This document shows positions 10,495-24,000 of a stretch of DNA of 64,000 nucleotides, piece after piece. Below the pieces are notes generated by a model. The model saw only the letters and a list, made by a program, of their open reading frames with translations. It made no database searches and had not been told where the DNA came from. The position numbers and the translations under genes were made by a program. Origin of the DNA: Proales similis (Eukaryota; Rotifera; Eurotatoria; Ploima; Proalidae); assembly GCA_019059635.1 (NCBI GenBank), contig JAGVRJ010000004.1, positions 186,001 through 250,000 on the forward strand, given 5' to 3'. Position 1 is the stretch's first letter; every line of letters begins with the position of its first letter.

Positions 10495-12660
10495 AAAATC
10501 AAAATAAACAACCACTTGCACACACAAGACATTTATTGACTAAAACACGAAAATGGTTAAATGCTGCAATGGTTATGGGTTAATTGGGATTGTGGAGTGT
10601 TGGGTTGTGTTGGGATTATGGTGCAGTGAGCACAACTAGGGGTGGTAGACTAGTTTGACCGGGATGCTTCTTTTTTTCGGCTGTTTGGGTTTGGGCCTGG
10701 CTTTGGCCTTTTTCTTGCAGCAGACATTGGCCAGATCGTTGAGGACTGCCAATGAGTAGAGCACAGCGATCGCAACAAGCGCCAGCACTGACGCAGTGGA
10801 AATGATGATCTTGGTTGTTTTCAGACTTTCATCTTCCTGGTGGCACTTGTCGCCGAAATAGGAAGAGAAGCAGCGGCACACGGGCTGGTCCTCGTCGTCG
10901 ATGACGCACTTTCCGTGGCCCGTGCACGCCTCGCCTGCGCACAGGTCGCGCTGGAGCTGGCAGAACTGGCCGTAGAAGCGGCTGGTGCAGTTGCACTCGA
11001 ACGCGCTTCCGTTTCGAAGGCACTGGCCCGAGTTGAGGCACGGACTGAGGGCGCATATGTCGACGTTGTACTGGCAAGCTGAGCCAGTGTAGTCGAGCTG
11101 GCAGACGCAAATATACTCGGAGCCGGCTTTCATGCAGAGCCCTCTGTTCGAGCAGTTGGTCAAGCAGGCAGTAAGGTCTGCGTTGCTCGACAGAATCTCA
11201 ATGAGCTTGTCCGGGTCAAGGTTGTAATCAAATATAAAGACGGGATCGGAAATTTCGACCGAACTGGTCACTTGCAGGAGCTCCCCAACCACGCTGACGC
11301 TGACTGAGTAGGCACCGCTCACACTGTAAGAATGGCTGATTGTGTGCGACAGAGTGCTAGCATCGAAAGAGAGCGTCAGAGGCGGAGACGAGTCGCCAAA
11401 GTCCACTCGGGCTTGGTATGTGAATTTGCCCGGATCCGCGGTCACTGTGCACTGCATCACCTGGTCGAGGTCGATTTGGCTGGGACAAGTCAGCTCGAGA
11501 GTAGTTCCTGTTTTCAAACTCCATCTGAAATGTGATGAACAAAAGGCTGAAGCAGAATTTGCCCACTTGTAGCCGAGAATATTGCCGCCTTCAAGGTATT
11601 GCCACAGGGTGATGATCCGTCCCCGGGACAAGAAGTCAAACAATTCGAATCGGCTTCTTTGCCGTTCTGACCGAACTGATCGCCGCACATGCAGTCCTGT
11701 CTAGTTTTGGGCAATGTTGAGAATTATTCGCAAATCTTTTATGCAGAGTACTCACTGCCCGACGACTCCGAAGAACCTGTAGCCAAGTCCCTCACAAAGG
11801 CGAGCACACAGGGCCAGACTCATAATGCCGCTATGCTTTGAGACAAAGCCATTCGGATTCTCGTTTCCCGAAATGTCTGGGTAGCAGCCAAGATAAAACC
11901 CAGTCAACTGGGCGCTCTGGTGTGTTTCTGTGGAAATTCGACACTAGAAAACGGTGTTTGGGCATCGTGATGGAAATCTTACGTCCGTAGGTTGTCTCGA
12001 GCTCACCAGCCGAGCAGCTCGAGAGGAACGCGTCGCACATGAGCGCACAGGCACTGTCCTGGCCATCCACTGCGTACCCGTTCGAACACGGGCATTCTGA
12101 TCTCCTATTATCAAAGTGAGGTCTCAGTTTATGTTGAGTGAGCCATCATCAGAGGGTTCTCGTCCCACCCGCTATAAGAATCGCTGACTAAGCCATACGA
12201 AGGAGAGCCACAGTCGCGAGAACACAAGTCCCTTCTTTGGCTGTTTGCTACGAGGTTGAGATCTGAATGCAGCCTGCTTGTCCAACTCGCTCCACAGGGC
12301 AGCTGAGGGCTTTTTGTTATTGTCCTGAAACTCGCCGTCGATAACTCTCCGATCGGGTCCATTACTAAGTGCAAGTTTGAATTGAGTTCATTTTATGTCG
12401 GTAGGTTGTCTGTTGGCACCTTGGATGAGGGGATTCACGTTCAGCTCTTCACCCACCACGTGGGCAGTAAGCAGAAACTCGCCCATTTGAGAATAGAGTC
12501 GCTTGAATGTCGCTGATCCATCAACTGTGATGATCTCGGCGGCTGTTCCCTGTCCAAAATCAATTTTAACTTGCATAGGGCTTGTGAAGGCGGTCAGGAT
12601 GATTGTGCAGATGAGGTACTGTCCAGCTCGGACTGGTGATCCGCAGTCAACTCGAAGCCT
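10495..12660 (-). repeat. Segmental duplicate shared by genes A and B (copy in B)
   Basis: This is the partner of the block at 6380-8520. The 3' flank here keeps AATAAA (minus strand, TTTATT on plus near 10531) where copy A has a base change giving AATTAA. Confidence 0.9.
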
Positions 12661-13637
12661 TTTTACTTTTAAGCAAATTATTTGAGTTGTTTTATATTTG
12701 AATTAAGAACAGAAAACTACTTGAGTCATAGGTGAAAACTGACAGTCTCCAATGGTTCCCACATATTTGGTTCGAATCTCCTGAACAAGCACTACTGCAA
12801 TCCGATTCGTCCTTTCTTTTACTTAGGTCTAGCGAATGTCCACAAAAGCATTCTTTGCTTTTTAGCCCTCGATGTTAATGAACAGTCGTTTTATGTATGA
12901 CCATCATGATTTTCTTACACACTCTCTGTTCCGGCGAATACAAAACCATCGCAGAAATCGAAACATCGCTGATTCGACATGAAGTCTGAAGCTTCATATT
13001 GACTGTTTAAAGTGCGTGTATGCCCGTCTTGAAAGCAGCCTAGGTAATCCATTAAGACTTTTCTGTTCTGAGTCCTATCTGTGGTTAAGGTCGCGTTTTA
13101 CGTTTTTATTCTATTTTTGCGTTTATGTTTCCTTACCTAGCACTTTTAAGACTCGAGTGAATCCAATGCAGCCACACAGAGTCCAATCTGCACAGGCACA
13201 GTCACAGTTTATGACATTTTGTTGCGAAATGGCTACCGTGTTGTTCGAACAGACGCAGTGGCCACTTGTTTTTCGCTTTTCAGGCTGAATCGCATTTTAT
13301 CAGGCTTCTTCAAGTCTTACCTGAATGATGGGCCAGTCAACGCCACGGCGGCAAAGCGATATCGTCGTTCACTGCATACTTGAATGCATTGCTTGCTCGA
13401 GAGGGGATTCATCGAAATGTGCTCATGAGCAGCCAGTCCTGCTTCATAGTCGGTTTTGGAAAAACAACCGATCTCGTCGCCACTTTCATGAACAACAAAA
13501 TCTAGAATTTTTTTCATTCGCTAGGAAGCTGAACCGGGTGAAGAGCGCTGTTTCTTACCGGTCTGTGTTGCGCAGTTCAGGGCGACAACAGCCACCAAGA
13601 CAATGATTGAGCTCCCGCTTACCTGCCTTTTTTTCAT
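10636..13637 (-). CDS. Array gene B: WSC-PKD-EGF membrane receptor, full layout
   Basis: The start at 13637 gives the signal peptide MKKRQVSGSSIIVLVAVVAL and a phase-1 donor. WSC 1 (about 13150-13520; EIGCFSK, FAAVALTGPSF), WSC 2 (about 12725-13050; DYLGCFQD, ECFCGHS, CGNHWRLSVF) and PKD 1 (12388-12650) follow; the rest is nearly identical to gene A. The third EGF ends DKCHQEDESLK where A has DNCDQEDERLK, so His replaces a conserved Asp. The tail ends VKLVYHP. The outer WSC domains share only the family pattern with A, although the two genes are near clones from PKD 1 onward. Confidence 0.88.
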
Positions 13638-14311
13638 TGTCTACCAGGAGGCAAGTTTTGATTTCCTCCTTAAACCTTCGTTGCAATAGTTCGGAATTTG
13701 GAATCCAGATTGGAAAGAATACAGATGGTTAAATCAACACAGAAATAGGTTAAATCGTTGTTCGTTCCCAGCTTAATACTTCTGTTTAATTATTTATCAC
13801 TCAGGCAAAAAGGCTTCAGTTTGACAAAACAGTTGTCAGTTGCTGAAACTTATTTATTCAGCTAATGAGCTGTGGAATTGATCACGAGCAACACAGTTTA
13901 TTTAAGATTGTGCTTCTTTTAATTCACCAACTCCCAAGGAATTATGTTTGCTTTAGTTTTAGCAGAAATCTTTGCGCAGACTTGAAGCAAATTCCGAACG
14001 CAATTTTTCATTCGTCATTCAAGGTCTATATTTAAAAAAAGAGCAAACAAGCCGAAAAAAAACTCAAATTAGCAGTCATTTGCAGAAGAAAGTTTTTGTT
14101 GATACAGCTCCCCTAGATTCAAATGACATCACTGAACTGAGCATTGAAACTCACTAGCTTGATTAGTGAAAACGAGGCAGCTGTTTGCCCTCTTTTTTCT
14201 CATTATTTATTCAAAAGAAAGAGACTAAAAGGCTTAAAAAAGAAAGGGCCAAAAATAAAGCCGATTGATGCGAAACCTAAATTGGGAGCTCGAAAATGCT
14301 GAGCCGTTCGC
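13638..14311. other. Intergenic between genes B and C, no gene seen
   Basis: AT-rich promoter and spacer DNA. TTTATT on the plus strand near 14206 supplies an AATAAA signal for gene C on the minus strand. Confidence 0.5.
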
Positions 14312-17265
14312 CTACAAAGGCTGCACAGCTCTTGCCGTAGCTCTAGCCAGGAAAAGATTGGCCAGATCGTTGAGAACGGGCAGAGCGTAGAATACGCACA
14401 GAATGACGATGGCGCCGATCGATGCCGAGTCGACCACTCTCCTCTGTGTTTTCAGCGTCTCTTCTTCATTCTGGCATTGGTCTCCGAAAAAGAGGCGGAA
14501 ACAGCGGCAGACAGGCTGCTCTTGTTCGTTCAAAACACAAATGCCTTGACGCGAGCAGTCGACGCCTGCGCACAGGTCGCGCTCGAGCTCACAAAACTGA
14601 CCGTAGTAGCGTCGGGTGCAGTTGCACTCAAACATGGTTCCGTTTCGAATGCACTGGCCCGAGTTGAGGCACGGTGCTCTAGCGCACGGGTCCAGGCTTA
14701 TTTGACACGCGATGCCGCCAAAGTCCTCAATGCAGCGGCAGACGTAGGCATTTCCTTCCTGTTCACAAACGCCCCGATTCGAGCAGTTTGTCAAACAAGC
14801 GTTGAGATCGGCAGCCGTTTGAAAGAACGTTTCTACTGTTTCTGGCGTGAGATTAGATCCGTCCAGGGCAATGAATGGAGCGAGATCCGAGTTCACTCTG
14901 ATCCGATGTTCGAGTTCGAGCAGTTGGCCTGAAACTCTGGCCCTTATCGTCCAGAGCCCGGTTTGCGCATAAGCGTATTTAACTTGGCGAACGCTGTTGT
15001 ATTGATTGAATGAATAGATCCTTTCGGATGTTGTCTCGCCGAAGCTCACAAGGAGACTGTAGCTCTTGGTCTCTGTGAGCATTTCGAACTCACAAACTGC
15101 CTCTTGTCCGCGAATGACCTCGTCCGAGCAGTTGAGTCGCAAACCGGCGTCTTGAACAAACGAAGAAAAAATGAATGAAAATTTCGAAAACCAGCCAATC
15201 AAAACAGAGATACTTTGAATAGAGTAAACTGCCACTTGGCCATAAGAGCCACAGAGCTGCGTGCTGTTGCCTGAGCAAGTGCTGTTGCACTCAGAATCCG
15301 AAACTTGTTGATGACGGCCAAACTCGGAGCCACATAAGCATTCGACTCTACGAATGGCGGGTGAGGATTTAATAGAGAAAACTGGGAGGCTTTTGGTGAC
15401 TCACTGGTTGGTAAGGCCGAAGAGCGGATATTGCAAATTAGAGCAAGTCTGCGCGCACAGGTCGATGGTCAATAGTCCTTCGAGGCTAAACTTGACCTCA
15501 CCGAAGCTTTTGTCCGGATCTGGGAAGCAGCCCAAGTAGAAAGCGGCTATTTGCAAGATCTCGTTGTTCTCGCCTTGGTAGCCAAATATTTGGTTGCGTG
15601 ACGGGTTATCACAGAACGTGTTGAGAAACGCGTTGCACAGAGGCCAGCAGGCAGGACTCGGATTGAGCAGCTCGAAGCCGTTGGCACACGAGCACTCTGG
15701 CCTTGGGTTTGAGTTCAATCGAAGTTTTCTGAATGACCAGAGAGCAGCTTACGATTCTGTAGCGATTTGCTGGCTGAGAGTCAAGTAAGACGGAGAAGAG
15801 CAGCTTTGGTCACAAAGAGCGCTCTTTTGCGTCAATCGGCTGATTGCTTGAGGATCATAAGCGCCAGTGGCCGTCGAGCACAGATTCTGTTCTCCTCGGT
15901 CAATCAGCTTCAGACGCGCAGTTTGGCCCAAGTCGGACAGCCTTCTCACTTGAACGAACGAGTCGAGTAGAAGCCAGAATTTTCAGATTTCCAGCCGCTA
16001 CCTCGAATGACGGGATCAAGGTTGAGATGCCCGGTAAAATGGCTGATCTTGATCGTGTAGACAGCTGTGTTCACGCTCAAGTTGTACAAATACTTCAAAT
16101 TCAGCTCCTGATTGACCAAATGCCATTGAGGCTGGCTCCCATCGCCAAAGTCGACTGAAACAGGCCACAATCCGAAGAAATTTTCCAATTGAATCGTACA
16201 ATGCAAATATTGGCGCTGCAGCAGGTTATGTGTGCAATTGGCGCGCAGAGTAGACACTTGAGAGGTTCATTCGGCCAATTAGCTTTCAAAGCATGACTCG
16301 TCGCAAGGAAAAATTCATTACGCTCTTTTTTGAACACGAACAGTCTCCAGACTCCTCCGCAGATCTGAGTCTCGTCTCCGGCGCATTTAAGCTCACAACT
16401 TGATTGGTTGTAAGTTGGATACTTTCCGACCTGGCTGCCACACCAGCATTCTTCGCTAGTGAATGAGAATCGACAGCATTCAAGCTAGATGAAAGTGAGC
16501 GAGATGAGAGGAGGAGGCCAAGATGAAACCTGTTTTGCGTGCCCGAGTAAGTGTAAGAGAGACAAAACTCAAAGCACATTTGGTTGGTCATTCGGCTCGA
16601 TAAGAGATTTGGTCCGTCGAGATGACGATCGATGTCGTCGCCCAGACATCCGACGTAGTCCATTTTTACAGAACTCTGCTCAGTCCGATCTAGATGCGCG
16701 TAGTGAAGAGAATCGAGTTCAAAATTTCACTTGGCTCCAACTTACTCCTTGTTTTGTAGATGCGCAGGTTTGCAGCACAGCTACACGAAGAGAGGCCGGC
16801 ACAAGTGCAATAGCAGTCGCTGTCGCTCAATCTGGCCATCTGAGGCACGTAGTTAAAGCAGTAGCATTGCCTTTGTGCATCAAATTAACTAAATCTAAAA
16901 AGAACGCATTCAAATTGCCAAGCGATACCTATTGCTCAAGTTCGAGTGGTCGACAGACGCGAACCAATAAGTCTTGTTTTGACATGTTGAATAGCAGACT
17001 TGGTTTGAATCGGTCTGCGCCATAGACGTCTGGAACCAGCTGGTCCAAATTGAGATTACGTTCTTGTCAAAGCAGCCAAAGTATTCTCCGATTGAGATTT
17101 CTAATTGAAATGCTTCAGCAAGAACGATTAAGAGTTAAGAATGACAAAAGACTGAACTTGATCTTTCAATTTACCACTCTGGCTGGCAACAAGGTGCCAC
17201 TTCTGGTTCAATAGAACCAGGAACAGCGTCAGTATGATCGAGTGAAAGTGGTGGAGCCAGTTCAT
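14312..17265 (-). CDS. Array gene C: most divergent WSC-PKD-EGF receptor
   Basis: The start at 17265 encodes a signal peptide beginning MNWLHHFHSIILTLFLVLL. WSC 1 has YFGCFDKN and a CYCTCAGLSSCSC ending; WSC 2 has YVGCLGDD, ECWCGSQVG and CGGVWRLFVF; PKD 1 has VSVDFGDGSQP; the middle segment has ECSCANGFEL and a third WSC (FYLGCFPD, CLCGSEFG); PKD 2 lies at about 14880-15150. The three EGF modules keep every cysteine but are clearly different from those of the other genes (for example ECNCTRRYYGQFCELERD), so C has escaped the homogenisation seen elsewhere. The TM region keeps LNDLANLF, but the cytoplasmic tail is only about 12 residues, ends AVQPL and lacks the KxxYxP ending of its neighbours. 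Confidence 0.87.
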
Positions 17266-17364
17266 TCTGGCCAACCAATTGCCTCGCCTTGTTCGTTTCA
17301 TTTAAATCGCAAAGTTTGGCCGAAAATGCTTCAAATGAGTTCGCTTCGCCTTGACATTCGCGTT

Positions 17365-17373
17365 CTATTTATA
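17365..17373 (-). promoter_or_regulatory. TATA box of gene C
   Basis: TATAAATAG on the minus strand lies about 100 bases upstream of the gene C start codon, within the range expected for a TATA element plus a short 5' UTR. Confidence 0.5.
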
Positions 17374-17591
17374 ACCGAACAGATGCACATCAACTCGAAT
17401 GACTGTGATTAGGCGAGCAAACATGAAATCCATAAAATCATTTGACACAAACTAGAATTTATTTAAACGAAGCGACCAACAAACATTTAATTTTAATTTT
17501 TCTTTTTGATTTCTTGCTGTATATTAATTAAACACATAAAAGTTCACGGGCACAACCACCCAGCTTGACTTGAACATTCGGCTTTGAACAT

Positions 17592-20545
17592 TCAGCCTTT
17601 AATGGGCCTTTTTTCTTTGCGCCTGCTTGCTTGTTTCTGCTCTTTCTTTTTTGCCAGCATCTCACGCGATCTGATGAAATATTCCGACACGTCGTTAATG
17701 ATCGTTAGCAGGTAAATTGTCACCAAGAAAATTATGGCGATCACAGACGCAGTGCTGATCACTGCCTTGGTCGCTTTCAGGCTCTCCTCTTCCTGGTCGC
17801 ACTTGTCGCCCAAATAGGACGAGAAGCAGCGGCACACAGGCTGGTCCTCGTCGTCGATTACGCACTTGCCGTTGCCCGAGCACGCCTCACCTGCGCACAG
17901 GTCGCGCTGGAGCTGGCAGAACTGGCCGTAGAAGCGACTGGTGCAGTTGCACTCGAACGCGCTTCCGTTTCGAAGGCACTGGCCCGAGTTGAGGCACGGA
18001 CTCGACGAGCACGCATCCAGGCTGAGCTGACAGGCAGCTCCCGCGAAGTCTGGCTGGCACGAGCAGATGAACTCGCTGCCGATCTGAGTGCAAGTTCCTC
18101 GATTCGAGCAGTTGGTCAGACAGGCGTTCAGATCGGCATTGCTTGATAGAATAGCCTCGAGCTCGGCCCCACTCATGTAAGGCGAAAATACGACCGAAGC
18201 AGGCACAGCCAACACTTGTACTTGATGCTTAACTTGAGCCACTTCATTCTGAAGTTGCACAAAAATGTCAAAAGTTCCGAAACTGGAGTAAGAGTGCTGG
18301 ATTGGCATTGATTGCGAAGCAGTGAAGGTGAACTGTGACGAAGAGTTATCGCCAAAGTCGACCACTAAAACAGCCGGGTAGTAGTCTCCTCTGACGATCA
18401 AGTTGCATGCCAGCTGGCTGTTTACTTCAACCGAGTCTGGACAGTCGATCTTTATTTTTATCTCTAGAGAAGTTGAATTCAAGCTACTGCTGTTTAGCGG
18501 CTTCGATTAGGAGGCGCCTACCAAACGCTCTAAAGACCAGAATGTGCGAGCTATCGCCGCAGAACTGACTAGAATTTCCAGCGCAAGGCGTCTCACATTG
18601 ATTATCAACCGAACTGCCATAGTCACCGAAAGTGTCGACGCAATGGCATCTTTGCCTTGACAATCATACACTCAGTGTGACTGTGTGTGTGTGTATTTTA
18701 TGAGAAGCTGTTCTCAAACGCTTACCCGTCACTTAACGCGACCACTTCAAAGTCCAGTCTAACGCAAAAGCGAGCGCACAAGGAAATCGTGGCAAACTTT
18801 CCCATGTCATAGAATATGGAGCCGAACGTGTTCACGTTCTCTTCGTAGAAACATGCTACTTGGTCGATCAGGAGCATGGTGCTCGACTCGGGATCTAAGT
18901 GGCAGGCAGGGAAAGCCAATTTACTTGACCTTGAACATTTTCATTGCGGTTTGAAGTGGGAAGCATTTTACCTCGAAAAATGACTTCCTTCTGCACAGGA
19001 TTGCAGATCTCGTCCATGGCAGCGAGACAAAGCTGTGCGCATTCGTTAGACTGATTCAACGTGTTGAATCCGTTCGCGCAAAAGCAGTCGTCGCTGAGCA
19101 CCAATTTCAAGTGACAACAGCGAGTGGGATAGTGCATGGTCGCTTACCGCTCGTTCAGCGCGCCGATTCGCGCTTGTGCATTTGCTGAGCAATCGCGTGG
19201 GCAAATCTGCTCGAATTGACCTTGCCCGACAGTTGTGATCGGCTGGGTGAGATTTCGATTGCACATGGTCGAGTTCTGATTTACCAAGAACTTGTCAACC
19301 ATTTTGCCCGTGGTCAGCGGATCAACTTTAGACTAAATCAAACAATTGATTCGAGAGAGGCGAATTATTTTGCTAACCAGTTATTAGGTCGACCACTTGC
19401 AGTTTCCATCCGGTCACATAGACCCAAACGGTCTGAGGACCGATCGAGTAGAAGGCTTGTTTCACTTGAATGGTCGTGTTGTCCATTTGGAAATTTTCGT
19501 TTGCCACATGAACAAAGTTGACACGAATCTCGTTTGTTTGGTTGGGCGTAATCACAGTGACATTACAGATTGCTTTCTGGCGCCTGAACACCCGATTAGG
19601 GCATCTGAGGCTCAAGGTGGCATCTTGAGTGGAATGTGGCAACTCGATTTTAATTGAGTTAAAGAGAAATTAAAACCCAACTGAATGTGGAATAGACAGA
19701 GAGTGCCCATGCGCCGCCGCAGATTTGTTCAGGGTCGCCAGTGCATCGCAGAAAGCAGCGCGTCTCGTCCAGTCGATGATTCATGCCGAGCACGTTTCCG
19801 CAATAGCACTCTGCACTAAAGGGGACCAAGTAAGTCGACAATTCAGTTGTACGGTCTCTCCAGCGACCAACCTATCCTCTGTTCCGGCGTAATTGAAGCC
19901 GTTGCAGAAATGCACGCACCGGTAGTTTGTGTTCAAATTCGAGCGGTTGGTTTTGTCTGGCAGATGCCGGGTTAAGTTGTCGGCGAAGCATCCCTCGTAC
20001 AAATATTTTAGCTCCCAGTCGTCGATTTTAACTCAAAGTAAGCAAATGTTGAGAAGCAGCCGCTCATAGAGTGGCACAGAAGGCCAAGCTATACCTGCGT
20101 AAGAAAAGAGACGGAAGTAGCCGGGACAGCCGCACTGTTCGTCTTGTTCACATTCACACGAACAAGAGGCGTCGCTGACAACTTGTAGGCCGCCTAATGA
20201 TCGACTGCAAGCGCATATTGTCGAGCTTAAGCGAATCAAGTAGGTTAAAAACAAGCAAGAGAAGTGAATTGGATGAAAAAACCTGTTGGAGGCGACTTGA
20301 GAAGCGCCGTGAAAGCTTCTATTCTTATGCAGGCAATGTCTGTAACAGGCATCGCTGCCGGTCTTGTTCAAGGAAAAGAGCCACGGGCCAGTTACGTTTA
20401 AGTAAGGCTGCTCGGATAGGCATCTCGGATTGGCTCCGAGATAATGAAGACTGTCGAGCTCGGTTGGTTTTGTTTGGCTGCTGACAATCAGGCACAGCTG
20501 AATCAGTAGCCAAACGCATCCGCAAATTTTACATTCCAACTCCAT
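17592..20545 (-). CDS. Array gene D: WSC-PKD-EGF membrane receptor, full layout
   Basis: The start at 20545 encodes MELECKICGCVWLLIQLCL, a signal peptide; unlike its relatives the first exon runs on into WSC 1 without a break. WSC 1 ends CSCECEQDEQCGC; WSC 2 (19700-20000) is canonical with YEGCFAD, ECYCGNVLG and ICGGAWALSVY; PKD 1 covers 19373-19640. The middle segment and third WSC span 18540-19140 (CHCVDTFG). The last exon (to 17592) has PKD 2 (VVDFGDNSS, HSYSSFGTF), three EGFs with the TCTQIGSEF type of EGF 1, the TM helix and a long basic tail ending RPIKG, without the KxxYxP ending. Unlike C, its EGF 2-3 DNA matches the array consensus closely. Confidence 0.88.
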
Positions 20546-21022
20546 GAGGCAGACGCTTCGCAGCCGTCAAATGCCGCCGAATTTCTCCCGAACCAAACAA
20601 GCAAAGTGAACACGTCAACTCAAAAGAATAACGACTTAAATACGTCTGCTACTGTCGCTGCAAGCAACAAAACGGATGCAAGCGCAGTTGTCTAAGAAAA
20701 TAGCCCGGGAGAACGAGTGCACAACATTTGTTTATTAAGCCGGAACAAAACCAAGCCAAGTCAAGTGGAAACCTTGGATATTTTGTTCCGGCTGCTTTGA
20801 GAAGAGAAATTGAAAACAAGACTAGCTTGCTTCTGAAAAATAGTTAATTCAGGAGAAGAAAAGCGCCAAGGGCAAGCAGCCATTTTCAGTTTTTATCCAT
20901 ATGCGCAACACTCGGCAGCCCCGAATCCGACTATTTCTCATTGATATGGCTCAAAGAAACCAAGTAAAGAAAAGCAAAATACTCCATAAAAATCTGCCAA
21001 GCTTAAAAGTTAAAAGTTCATT
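20546..21022. other. Spacer between genes D and E
   Basis: It combines the promoter of D and the 3' UTR of E. No open frame or RNA gene is evident. Confidence 0.5.
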
Positions 21023-24000
21023 TCAGGGTCTGTAAGAGAGCTTGATCGGCTTTTCTTTTTTCATGGTTCTGTCTTTTGTCTTCAATTTTCTGCCTGGCGG
21101 CTTCCGGTTAATTAAATTGATAAAATCATTCAGAACGGCGAGAAAATAAACAGAGCAGATTGCGACGATCGAAATAATACTGGCGGTGCTAATCACAACT
21201 TTGGTTGTTCTCAGACTTTCATCTTCCTGGTCGCACTTTTCGCCGAAATAGGACGAGAAGCAGCGGCACACGGGCTGGTCCTCGTTGTCGATGACGCACT
21301 TGCCGTGGCCCGAGCACGCCTCGCCTGCGCACAGGTCGCGCTGGAGCTGGCAGAACTGGCCGTAGAAACGGCTGGTGCAGTTGCACTCGAACGCGCTTCC
21401 GTTTCGAAGGCACTGGCCCGAGTTGAGGCACGGACTGAGGGCGCAAATGTCGACATTGTACTGGCAAGCCGAGCCAGTATAGTCGAGCTGGCAGACGCAA
21501 ATATGCTCGGAGCCGGCTTTCATGCAGAGCCCTCTGTTCGAGCAGTTGGTCAAGCAGGCGGTCAGATCAGCGCTGCTCGACAGAATCTCAACGAGCTTAT
21601 CCGGGTCGAGGTTGTAATCAAAGATAAAATGAGAGAACGGCGCCGCCGAGCTTTCAGTAGAATGTGCCACTGCAGAAATCGAAGCGCTCACTTCCAAGAG
21701 CTCGCCATCCAAGTTCACTTTAATGAATTGGTCTCCTTTCACGCTGAAGCTGTGGCGCACAGTAATTGAGCTGTGATCAGGCTCAAATACCTTCAACATC
21801 ACTGCACCATCGGCTGATATTCTGGCTTGATGAGAGTGTTTTGCATTATTAAGACTCAGTCGGCACTCGAACGCTTCATTTACGTTGACCTGCTCGGGGC
21901 AATCGATTTGAAGAACCAGTTCTGCAAAAGAGTTCCAAGTTTTCGTCACAGTTAAATCGCGTCGCGTGTTTCCAACCTTGAATTGCATAGGTGGCAATTT
22001 TTAAGTGGCCTCCGCACATTTGACTGTTATTTGGTCCACAGGGCCCTTCACATGCACTGTCCTCTACTCTTCCATACTTTCCGAATTCGTCTCCACAAAA
22101 ACAGTTAACTCTTGATACGTGCCGTCAAATTTTCATTCAGATTCTAGAGCCAAGAAACAAGCAGTTACCGTGAGCCAAGGCCAAAGAACTGGTAGTTGTT
22201 CTTATGACAGAAGCGAGCGCAAAGCTCTATGGTCAATATGTTGCCTATTGCAATTAGGATCTTGCCTAATGAACGTTCGCTGTCCGATTCATCAAAGCAT
22301 CCCTGATAGAAGAGATTCAGCTGGGCACTCTTGCTTCTCTCTGTTTGTCTTTTAGGTTCTGAGGTCTAGGAGGGCATCGAGCGATTTGATTGGCTCACCT
22401 TGAATAATTTCTATGTGCTGATCTGGCGTGCAGTGCGTTTCTAGGAATGATTCACAAGCCGCTGTGCAGACCGGACCCGTATAATTGAATATTTTATAGC
22501 CGTTCGCACAAAAGCAAGGCGATCTAGTCCAAAGCGGGTCTCTTTGATCAACATTGCTCTGATCCGGAGCAGATTTGCTATTTACCGTCCATATCCTTGA
22601 TTAGTCACTTTGGCGTAAGTAAGTGGCTGCGAAGCCGAGCAGTTACGGCTGCACAGGGAACTCCGCTGACTGAAAAGTAGCTCTCTCATCTGGCTGGCCA
22701 AAAGCTCTGTTGTCGCTCCTTCACACAGCTGCTGTGAGCCTATTGTGAGCGCCTTGTAATTTGCGCTGCTCGACTCGGAGATGGGATCGACAACTTTTTG
22801 TCAATTTTGATCGTTCCCTTGTGGCTTAGTTCCGATTGCCAGTCAGCTTACCTGTCACTTGATGGTAGACCTTGAAGACGTCGTCCACAACAGAAAAGCT
22901 GATCACATGTTGGCCTTTTTGTGTGTAAAGATGAGTCACAGGCTTTTGAGCTTCAGCGATCTGAGGAGAAGCTCCGTCGTGGAACTCAATTTTTATTTCC
23001 GGATAGGAGTCGAAATCGGCCAGCGAGATTGTGCAGACGACATACTGGCCGAGGCTGACCGGCGAGTTGCATTGGACGCTAATAGAAACGGCTAACCAGT
23101 TGGCAAATTGACTTAGCATCGTCTTGTTTTGTAATGAGTCTGTCTGAGTGGCCTACTTTTTATTGAATAAACATTCATCCGCCAGCCTGCACCACAGAAT
23201 TGACTGGTGTTTCCCAAGCAGGCCATGTCGCATTGCCAAGCTTCCACCTCAAAATTTAATTGAATCGAGTCACCGCAAAAGCATTCATTTCTTTTTAATT
23301 TCAATCGCGAGTTCAAGTTTTTTAAACGTGAATTTTACTTGTTCTGAGTCCCGGCGAACTGATAATTGTGGCAGAATTCGACACAGATCTCAATCGTCAT
23401 GTTGTCGGACCACATTGAAGTTGAATTAAGTAAACGCGTGGTATTGTCCTTAAAGCATCCCATTTCTGTGAATTCGATCCTCTTGTTGGTCGTGTATCCT
23501 ATTCAAGGCGCAAGCTGCATATTCGAAAGTCAACCAACGCCGTGAGCCAAGCGCAATCTAACCGGCAATTTTAAACAGGCGAACGGTACTCTCGCAACCG
23601 CAGGCCAACGTTCTCTGGTCTGGACAAACACAAGCGCATTTATCGTCCGGCTGTTCAACCAGTGTCAGTTGAGATTTAGAGCAAACACATTCGCTTTGGT
23701 GAGGAGACTCATAAAACCGTTTGAAATGAATGTTCGGCTGCAAGTGGCTCTTACTTTAAGTTATCTGCAGCGAGCGAAATGGCAGCATATTCGTAGCCAC
23801 TGCAGGTCTCAATGCATGAATGAGGATCAAAGTTACCGGAACGAATGTGAACTGATTCATTGGAAACAAGGCCTTGAGGCTTGTCATAGCAGCCTTGGTA
23901 GCTGGCCGAATAGAAAATACCTGTTAATCGACGGATAGAAATAACCGCCAGACGCTGAGTTGGAAAGAACAAAAAAAGCATACTTGAAGAGCGGATGAAT

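Noticed and set aside
10840-11082. Open frames antisense to the EGF cassettes, rich in Ala, Arg and Leu, repeated in most array genes
   Set aside because: They are forced by the GC-rich cysteine codons of the EGF frame and follow that sequence exactly; they start with non-ATG codons in several copies.
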